Source: Ectothiorhodospiraceae bacterium
GTDB taxonomy: Bacteria > Pseudomonadota > Gammaproteobacteria > Nitrococcales > Aquisalimonadaceae
Reading direction: 5' to 3'
DNA: 64,000 bases
Assembly: GCA_020831845.1 (NCBI GenBank)
Contig: JAFIFV010000061.1
Span: 1-64,000 of the forward strand
The notes under the pieces are model-generated. The model saw only the letters and a program-made list of their open reading frames with translations, did no database searches and was not told the DNA's origin. Position numbers and translations under genes: made by a program. Positions within the stretch are counted from its first letter, which is position 1; the number at the start of each line of letters is the position of its first letter. Below are positions 57,479 to 64,000 of this stretch, in pieces.

Positions 57479-59419
57479 ATGTCCGACAGCAAGGTTTACC
57501 CCGTGCCCCCGGAAACCGCCAAACAGGCGCTGCTTCGCCAGGAAGACTACCTGCGCATGTACAAGCAGTCTCTGGACGATCCGGATGGTTTCTGGGGTGA
57601 GCAGGCGGAGAAGCAACTGACCTGGTTCAAGCGCTGGGACAAGGTCAATGGGTCCGATCTCGGCAAGGGCGAAATCCGCTGGTTCGAGGGCGGGAAGCTG
57701 AACGCCGCCTACAACTGCCTGGATCGCCACCTGGACAGCCGCGGTGACCAGACCGCGATCATCTGGGAACCGGATGACCCGAAGGCCGAAGCGCTGCACA
57801 TCAGCTATCGCGATATGCACGAGCGCGTCTGCCGCTTCGCCAACGCGCTGAAAGAGCACGGTGTGAAGAAGGGTGATCGCGTCTGCATCTATCTGCCGAT
57901 GATTCCGGAAGCAGCCGTGGCCATGCTGGCCTGCGCTCGCATCGGCGCGATTCATTCGGTCGTGTTCGGTGGCTTCTCGCCGCAGGCCCTGCAAGACCGG
58001 GTGCTCAACTCCGACTGCCAGGTCGTGGTGACCGCAGATGAAAGTGTACGCGGCGGCCGTAGCTTCCCGCTGAAAACCAACGCTGACCAGGCGCTGAAGC
58101 AGTGTCCGAACGTGCGTACCGTTTTCGTGGTACAGCGTACCGGCGGCAAGATCGACTGGAATGACGGCCGGGACGTCTGGTATCACGAAGCAGTCCAGAA
58201 AGTCTCCGCCGATTGCCCCGCGGAGGAAAACGACGCCGAAGATCCGCTCTTCATCCTCTACACCTCCGGTTCGACCGGCAAGCCCAAGGGCGTGCTGCAC
58301 ACCACCGGCGGCTACATGCTGGGCGCAAGCCTCACCCACCGTTACGTGTTCGACTACCACGAAGGCGAGGTGTACTGGTGCACCGCCGACGTGGGCTGGG
58401 TCACCGGTCATTCCTATATCGTCTACGGTCCGCTGGCGAACGGTGCGATCAGCCTGATGTTCGAGGGTGTTCCCACCTACCCGGACGCCGGCCGTTTCTG
58501 GGACGTGGTGGACAAGCACAACGTGGCCATCTTCTATACCGCCCCCACCGCCATCCGGGCCCTTATGGGCCAGGGCAACGACTTCGTCACCCGCGCCAAG
58601 CGCTCCTCGCTGCGGCTGCTCGGGACGGTGGGCGAACCCATCAATCCCGAGGCCTGGGAGTGGTACTACAACGTGGTGGGCGACAAGCGCTGCCAGATTG
58701 TCGATACCTGGTGGCAGACCGAGACCGGCTCCATCCTGATCACGCCGCTGCCCGGCTGCACCGACCTGAAACCCGGTTCGGCCACGCGGCCGTTCTTCGG
58801 GATCGAGCCGCAACTGGTGGATAACGACGGCAAGGTACTGGAAGGGGTAGCCTCCGGCAACCTGTGCATTGCGCGCTCCTGGCCGTCCATGATGCGCACC
58901 GTCTATGGCGACCACAAGCGCTTCATGGAAACCTACCTGTCGGCCTACGAGGGCAAGTACTTCACGGGTGACGGGGCCAGACGCGACGAGGACGGGTACT
59001 ACTGGATCACCGGCCGGGTGGATGATGTGCTGAACGTCTCGGGCCACCGGATGGGAACAGCCGAGGTGGAGAGCGCCCTGGTGCTGCATCCGAAGGTGGC
59101 GGAAGCCGCCGTGGTCGGATTCCCCCACGACGTCAAGGGCCAGGGCATCTATGCCTACGTCACACTGATGTCTGGTGCCGAGCCATCGGAGGAACTGCAG
59201 AAGGAACTGCTGGATCTGGTCCGCAAGGAAATCGGCGCGATCGCCAAGCCCGACTTCATCCAGTGGGCGCCCGGCCTGCCGAAAACCCGGTCCGGCAAGA
59301 TCATGCGCCGTATCCTGCGCAAGGTCGCCTGCAACGAGCTGGACAGCCTGGGCGACACCAGCACGCTGGCCGACCCGGCAGTGGTGGACGAGCTGATAGA
59401 ACACCGCGCCAACCGGTAA
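57479..59419 (+). CDS. acs: Acetate--CoA ligase
   Basis: [60 protein letters not shown]. Confidence 0.98.
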   Translation: MSDSKVYPVPPETAKQALLRQEDYLRMYKQSLDDPDGFWGEQAEKQLTWFKRWDKVNGSDLGKGEIRWFEGGKLNAAYNCLDRHLDSRGDQTAIIWEPDDPKAEALHISYRDMHERVCRFANALKEHGVKKGDRVCIYLPMIPEAAVAMLACARIGAIHSVVFGGFSPQALQDRVLNSDCQVVVTADESVRGGRSFPLKTNADQALKQCPNVRTVFVVQRTGGKIDWNDGRDVWYHEAVQKVSADCPAEENDAEDPLFILYTSGSTGKPKGVLHTTGGYMLGASLTHRYVFDYHEGEVYWCTADVGWVTGHSYIVYGPLANGAISLMFEGVPTYPDAGRFWDVVDKHNVAIFYTAPTAIRALMGQGNDFVTRAKRSSLRLLGTVGEPINPEAWEWYYNVVGDKRCQIVDTWWQTETGSILITPLPGCTDLKPGSATRPFFGIEPQLVDNDGKVLEGVASGNLCIARSWPSMMRTVYGDHKRFMETYLSAYEGKYFTGDGARRDEDGYYWITGRVDDVLNVSGHRMGTAEVESALVLHPKVAEAAVVGFPHDVKGQGIYAYVTLMSGAEPSEELQKELLDLVRKEIGAIAKPDFIQWAPGLPKTRSGKIMRRILRKVACNELDSLGDTSTLADPAVVDELIEHRANR

Positions 59420-59473
59420 GGCGTTCCCTCCCCGGGCCCGCGCAGAGGGGCACGGGGATACGGAACCCACATT

Positions 59474-59510
59474 CCCGGCTGTGCCCACCTTTACGCAGCC
59501 GGGTCTCTTG
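59474..59510 (+). terminator. Hairpin downstream of acs
   Basis: CCCGGCTG ... CAGCCGGG followed by TCTCTTGT. Confidence 0.55.
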
Positions 59511-59526
59511 TAACTGCCGGGCCGGC

Positions 59527-59541
59527 GTTACCCTCGGTAAC
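59527..59541. promoter_or_regulatory. Palindromic motif copy 3 (GTTACC-CTC-GGTAAC, perfect), with extra GGTAACACCC repeat 21 bp downstream
   Basis: Perfect dyad at 59527-59541; direct repeat GGTAACACCC at 59536 and 59557. Confidence 0.55.
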
Positions 59542-59653
59542 ACCCCTCTGCGCGGGGGTAACACCCGGCCAGCGGCATCGAAGGCGAAAGGTGCGGTTCC
59601 GGACCGGAGCCGCACAATCAACCAGCCCCGCCCCGGGGCTACTGGAAGCGGCC

Positions 59654-60022
59654 GTGGCGAAGACCGTGCTTATCGTGGATGATGAACCCAATATTCTGCT
59701 TTCTCTGGAATTCCTGATGAAACAGTCCGGTTATGTCGTGCAGACCGCGGAAAACGGGGAGCAGGCGCTGGAGATGATCCGGCAGGCGCCTCCTGATCTC
59801 GTGCTACTGGATGTGATGATGCCCCGCAAGGATGGCTTCCAGGTGTGCCAGGAGATCAGGCAGGAGCACGATACCGGGTCAGTCCGCATCATCATGCTGA
59901 CCGCCAAGGGGAGACACTCCGAACAGGAAACGGGCCTGGGCCTTGGGGCCGACGATTACGTCACCAAACCCTTCTCCACCCAGGATGTGGTCCACAAGGT
60001 CCAACGGCTGCTGGGGGACTGA
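59654..60022 (+). CDS. Single-domain response regulator
   Basis: VLIVDDEPNILLSLEFLMKQSGY...LVLLDVMMPRKDGF...IIMLTAKG...ADDYVTKPFS; conserved DD, D and K present; GTG start. Confidence 0.92.
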   Translation: MAKTVLIVDDEPNILLSLEFLMKQSGYVVQTAENGEQALEMIRQAPPDLVLLDVMMPRKDGFQVCQEIRQEHDTGSVRIIMLTAKGRHSEQETGLGLGADDYVTKPFSTQDVVHKVQRLLGD

Positions 60023-62098
60023 ATGCCCGCGCCGTTGACCCCTCGCGCGAAGCTGGGGCTGGCCTTCCTGCTCCTGGCCGGCGGTGTTGCGGCCACCTTT
60101 ATCCTCATCGGTCTGATCGTGCGGCCTGCGCTGGCCTCCCTGCCTGCACTGCCACTGGTACTGGCAGCCTCGATGCTGGTGCTGGGCCTGCTGCTGCTCG
60201 TGGTCTGGGCCGCGCTTGACCGCCGGCTGATCAGGCCTGTCATGGAACTGACGGAGGCAAGCCGGCAGTTGCTGCTCGGCAAGCCGCCTCCCCCCCTTTC
60301 ACCGCCACGCATCAGCATGCTTGATGAACTTTCGGAGAACATGGGACTGCTGGCCGCCGATCTGCAGCAGAGCAGACAGGACATCAACCGCGCGGTGGCC
60401 TCCGGTGCCGCCGGCCTGCAGGATGAGCAGAAACGCCTGCAGGCCGTGCTGTCGGACATGGATGACGGTGCGCTGATCTGCGACCGCGAAGGCGGGATCC
60501 TGCTCTTCAACCGCACCGCCGCGCAACTGCACGGCGATGACGTGCGGCCTGGCCGCTCCATTTACGAACTTTGGGCCCGGGCCGCTCTGGAACAGAACGT
60601 GCGCGCCTTGCAGAGGCCGCGGGCCACGACCAGCACCGAGGGCCAGCCCGGAGAGCTCTCGGAGTTTCTCTGCGCAACGCTGGAGCGCGGCGAGCTGATG
60701 CGGTGCCGTGTGCGGCTGCTGCCCGCCAGCGCCGCGCTTCGCCCCGGTTTTCTGATCACCTTCAGGCCCGCCAGCGACGAGGCAAACGGGCTGATGGACG
60801 CCCAGCCCAGCCTGCAAGCGGCAGTGGAAGCCTTGCGTTCTCCCCTGGCCAGCCTGCGCGCCGCCGCCGAAAACCTGGTCAGGGAGCAGGACATGGACGA
60901 GGAAGATCGTCAGCGCTTCCAGAGCATGATCGTCCGGGAGAGCCGGGAACTGTCCCAACGCGTGGACTGGATCAGCGAGACCAGCCAGCGCTTCCTGTTC
61001 AACCCCGCGCACATGGCTGATGTCCTGACATCTGACATGCTGCTGAGCGTACGCCTGGCACAACAGGACGGCATTCGGTTGCCCCACATACTGGAAACCG
61101 GCCACCCCCTCTGGCTGCACGCCGACGGCTACGCGATCAGGCGTTTGTTGCTCAACCTGCTGCACCATCTGCGCGACGACCATCATGTGGGCGACGTCGA
61201 GGCCGAGGCGCTGCTGGGCGACCGCCGTATCTACATCGATCTTCGCTGGCGCGGGGAGCCGACGCCAGTCACGGTACTGGATCAATGGCTCGGCGAACCG
61301 CTGGCGGGAAGCCCCGAGAACCTGACCGGTCGCATGGTGCTGGAAAACCATGGGTCGGTGTGCTGGAGCCAGTGGGACAGACGCCGATCCGGGATCAGCA
61401 CGCTGCGTATTCCGCTGCCAGCGGCCCGGGGGCAGCGGAATGCCTGGGCACCGGCCGCTTCCCACACATCGTCCAGCGCCCCCTCCCTGTCCCCCATGCG
61501 GCGGGAAAGCGGCGACCAGCGGCCGCGGCCGCTGTCGGACTCTTCCCTGTTCGACCTCGGACACACTGCCCTGGCTGTGCGGTTCACCCCTGCCGACTCT
61601 CCGGGCGGCTTGCCGGTGCTTAGCGAATTCGCCGCACGCCGGGTAGTCAAGGGCCGGCGGGTGCCAGGCACTGGCTTGCACCTGTTGCTGGGGGACGGAT
61701 CCGGAAAAGTGCCGCTGGACGAGGCCCTGCTACGGCTGCATGCCTTCAGTCGCGGCACGGCACTGGTCGGCCACGAAACCGGGCCGATCATGCAGTTCCT
61801 GCACATGCATCAGGCCGAATCCGGCGCCCGCTTCGAGCATCCGGTGCTGGACATCGCGCTGCTTTCTGCCCTGCTGCACGACCATACCGCCGATCACTCG
61901 TTCGAATCCCTGATCTGGCGGATGGGCCTGGAGCGACCGGAGTCCAGGCCCAGCGTCGCCGATGACGCGGACGGCGTCGCCGACATCTTCTGCCGCATGC
62001 TGCCGCTGCTGCGGCAACGGGGTATCGAACGCGTGAGCGAAGCCGTCGAGGCCTGCAGGCAATTAATGACCGTGCAACAGGCAGGAGGTCACCCATGA
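60023..62098 (+). CDS. Membrane PAS/histidine kinase-like protein fused to a DnaQ-type exonuclease-like domain; both catalytic sites degenerate
   Basis: Two TMs, HAMP/PAS-like region, DHp-like LQAAVEALRSPLASLRAAAENLV lacking His, C-terminal DnaQ-like region lacking DxE. Directly follows the receiver. Confidence 0.75.
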   Translation: MPAPLTPRAKLGLAFLLLAGGVAATFILIGLIVRPALASLPALPLVLAASMLVLGLLLLVVWAALDRRLIRPVMELTEASRQLLLGKPPPPLSPPRISMLDELSENMGLLAADLQQSRQDINRAVASGAAGLQDEQKRLQAVLSDMDDGALICDREGGILLFNRTAAQLHGDDVRPGRSIYELWARAALEQNVRALQRPRATTSTEGQPGELSEFLCATLERGELMRCRVRLLPASAALRPGFLITFRPASDEANGLMDAQPSLQAAVEALRSPLASLRAAAENLVREQDMDEEDRQRFQSMIVRESRELSQRVDWISETSQRFLFNPAHMADVLTSDMLLSVRLAQQDGIRLPHILETGHPLWLHADGYAIRRLLLNLLHHLRDDHHVGDVEAEALLGDRRIYIDLRWRGEPTPVTVLDQWLGEPLAGSPENLTGRMVLENHGSVCWSQWDRRRSGISTLRIPLPAARGQRNAWAPAASHTSSSAPSLSPMRRESGDQRPRPLSDSSLFDLGHTALAVRFTPADSPGGLPVLSEFAARRVVKGRRVPGTGLHLLLGDGSGKVPLDEALLRLHAFSRGTALVGHETGPIMQFLHMHQAESGARFEHPVLDIALLSALLHDHTADHSFESLIWRMGLERPESRPSVADDADGVADIFCRMLPLLRQRGIERVSEAVEACRQLMTVQQAGGHP

Positions 62099-62325
62099 GC
62101 GCCACCCGCGGACAACCCCGCCGCCGGGAGAGACTGATCGCATTGGCGATCATCGGCTTCCTGCTACTGAATTACCCGCTGCTGGCGATCTTTGCGACGG
62201 ATATCCGTGTGCTGGGCCTGCCGCTGCTCTGGGTCTACCTGTTCGCCGCCTGGGTGCTTATCATCGCCTGCACCGGCTTTCTGCTGCGACGCGGCCGCGG
62301 CCCACGGCAGGACGGGCAGCCCTGA
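62095..62325 (+). CDS. Small two-TM membrane protein preceding second SSS sensor
   Basis: 76 aa, start overlaps the previous stop (ATGA), its stop overlaps the next start (TGATG). Confidence 0.75.
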   Translation: MSATRGQPRRRERLIALAIIGFLLLNYPLLAIFATDIRVLGLPLLWVYLFAAWVLIIACTGFLLRRGRGPRQDGQP

Positions 62326-64000
62326 TGCCGCAGTGGGCGATCCTGCTGACCCCATTTCTGTACCTGGGGCTGCTGTTCGCCATTGCCTACTGGGCCGACC
62401 TGCGCGCCCGAAGCTCCCGCTCGCTGGTCAACAACCCCTATGTGTACACCCTGTCCATTGCCGTCTACTGCACGGCCTGGACATTCTACGGCAGCGTCGG
62501 CCGCGCAACCCAGGACGGGGTGACGTTTCTGACCATCTACCTGGGCCCCACACTGGCGGCGGTCCTCTGGTGGGTGGTGCTGCGCAAGATCATTCGCATA
62601 GCCCATATTCACCGTATTACCTCCATCGCCGATTTCATCGCCTCGCGCTACGGCAAAAGCATGCTGCTCGGCGGCCTGGCCACCTTCATCGCGGTGGTCG
62701 GCATCACCCCCTACATCGCGCTGCAGTTGAAAGCGGTCTCCGCCAGCTTCGACGTACTGCTCTACTACCCGGAGGCCACCACCGGGGCCGCCACCGGCGG
62801 GCTGCTGGAAGACAAGGCGTTATGGGTGGCCGCGGTACTTGCGCTGTTTGCCATCCTGTTCGGCACCCGACACGTTGACGCCACGGAACGGCTGGAGGGC
62901 ATGGTGGTGGCGGTGGCTTTCGAGTCGATCGTCAAACTGATCGCCTTTCTGTCGGTGGGGATATTCGTCACCTACATACTGTTCAATGGCCCGATGGATC
63001 TGGTGGACCGAGTGGCCGCCGAACCGGCCATGCGGGAAATGCTGAACCCCTCCGGCCTGCCTGGAGGCTACACCAGTTGGGTGGCGATGATCGTGCTCTC
63101 CATGGCCGCCATCCTGTTCCTGCCCCGGCAATTCCAGGTCACGGTGGTGGAGAACGTCAACGAAGACCACCTGCGCACCGCCGCATGGCTGTTCCCGCTC
63201 TATCTCCTGCTGATCAACCTGTTCGTGCTGCCCATTGCCATGGCCGGGCTGATCTACTTCGGCGACGCACCGGTGGACCCCGACAACTACGTACTCGCCC
63301 TGCCCCTGGCGGAAGGCCGTGAACTGCTGGCGCTGTTCGTCTACCTGGGGGGGTTCTCGGCGGCCACCGGCATGGTCATCGTGGCCAGCATCGCCCTGGC
63401 GATCATGGTCAGCAACGATCTCGTCATGCCCACACTGCTCCGGTTCCGACACATGCCGTTGATCGAGCGGATCGGACTGCGTCGACTGATCGTCTACCTG
63501 CGCCGGCTGATTCTGATCCTGCTGCTGATGCTGGGCTACACTTATTTCCGACTCACCGCGGATGCCTTCGCGCTGGTCAGCATCGGGCTGATCTCCTTCG
63601 TGGCGGTGGCCCAGTTCGCCCCCCCCATACTCCTGGGCATGTACTGGAAAGGCGCCAGCCGCGCCGGCGCGCTGATCGGACTGACCGGCGGTTTCATCAT
63701 CTGGCTTTATACTCTGTTCATCCCGTCCCTGGTTGATCCCGCGTGGCTCCCCGGGATGACACCGGACGGCCTGTTCGAGGGCCTGCATCTGCTCAATCCA
63801 CAGGCGCTGTTCGGACTCACGGGACTGGACGCCATCACCCATGCGCTGTTCTGGAGCATGCTCTTCAACATTGGCGGCATGGTGCTGGTATCCCTGTTCA
63901 CCCGGCAAAGCAACATTGAACGCATCCAGGCAGCCCTGTTCGTGGATGTGTTCGAACGATCGGAGCGTGACGCCCGTTTCTGGCAGGGCACCGCCACCGT
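62325..64000 (+). CDS. SSS-family (sodium:solute symporter-domain) sensor, CrbS-like, truncated by window end
   Basis: Open frame from ATG 62325 to the window end: MPQWAILLTPFLYLGLLFAIAYWADLRARSSRSLVNNPYVYTLSIAVYCTAWTFYGSVGRATQDGVTFLTIYLGPTLAAVLWW...; kinase part not visible. Confidence 0.85.
   Translation, partial: MPQWAILLTPFLYLGLLFAIAYWADLRARSSRSLVNNPYVYTLSIAVYCTAWTFYGSVGRATQDGVTFLTIYLGPTLAAVLWWVVLRKIIRIAHIHRITSIADFIASRYGKSMLLGGLATFIAVVGITPYIALQLKAVSASFDVLLYYPEATTGAATGGLLEDKALWVAAVLALFAILFGTRHVDATERLEGMVVAVAFESIVKLIAFLSVGIFVTYILFNGPMDLVDRVAAEPAMREMLNPSGLPGGYTSWVAMIVLSMAAILFLPRQFQVTVVENVNEDHLRTAAWLFPLYLLLINLFVLPIAMAGLIYFGDAPVDPDNYVLALPLAEGRELLALFVYLGGFSAATGMVIVASIALAIMVSNDLVMPTLLRFRHMPLIERIGLRRLIVYLRRLILILLLMLGYTYFRLTADAFALVSIGLISFVAVAQFAPPILLGMYWKGASRAGALIGLTGGFIIWLYTLFIPSLVDPAWLPGMTPDGLFEGLHLLNPQALFGLTGLDAITHALFWSMLFNIGGMVLVSLFTRQSNIERIQAALFVDVFERSERDARFWQGTAT

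Noticed and set aside
57311-59488. 725-aa minus-strand ORF opposite acs
   Set aside because: Antisense shadow of a clear acs gene; composition typical of reverse-strand GC-rich translation.
60299-61681. 460-aa minus-strand ORF opposite the pseudokinase/pseudoexonuclease gene
   Set aside because: Antisense shadow. I also considered whether the degenerate motifs meant the plus-strand gene was non-coding, but the retained scaffold and the tight operon overlaps support the plus strand.
62820-63908. 362-aa minus-strand Gln/His-rich ORF
   Set aside because: Antisense to the second SSS sensor, whose transmembrane pattern is clear.

Overview
This 64 kb window is a high-GC gammaproteobacterial chromosome segment. 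The gene order gyrA-serC-serA-pheA-hisC-tyrA-aroA-cmk-rpsA-ihfB-lapAB-pyrF and the overall content resemble haloalkaliphilic Ectothiorhodospiraceae-like genomes; this lineage guess is inference. Bases 1 to about 4581 look like the right end of a genomic island. It contains an IS21-type right end, a restriction-endonuclease/helicase pseudogene abutting the IS end, a UDG-fold protein beside a 555-aa protein of unknown function, and a truncated 3' half of tRNA-Asn that looks like an attachment-site duplicate. Bases 4.6 to 52 kb are mostly core genes: lpxD-like, adenine/adenosine deaminase, the aro/ser/gyrA supraoperon, mtnA/mtaD, ubiG-gph-rmuC, yciK, rluB-scpBA-trpS, ligA, prkA-yeaH-spoVR, sufE-like, zipA, smc and gluQRS. 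Bases 52 to 64 kb hold the most interesting locus: a CbrX/CbrA/CbrB-like system, acs, an orphan receiver, a membrane protein that looks like a double pseudoenzyme (degenerate histidine kinase plus degenerate DnaQ-type exonuclease domain), and a second SSS-family sensor running off the window. Three copies of a palindrome (GTTACC-N3-GGTAAC) lie upstream of the three transcription units in this locus. A well-spaced sigma-54 promoter followed by an intrinsic terminator lies between the cbrB-like gene and acs, suggesting a short sigma-54-dependent RNA or a leader attenuator. All family calls come from reading the sequence and recalled motifs; no searches were run.
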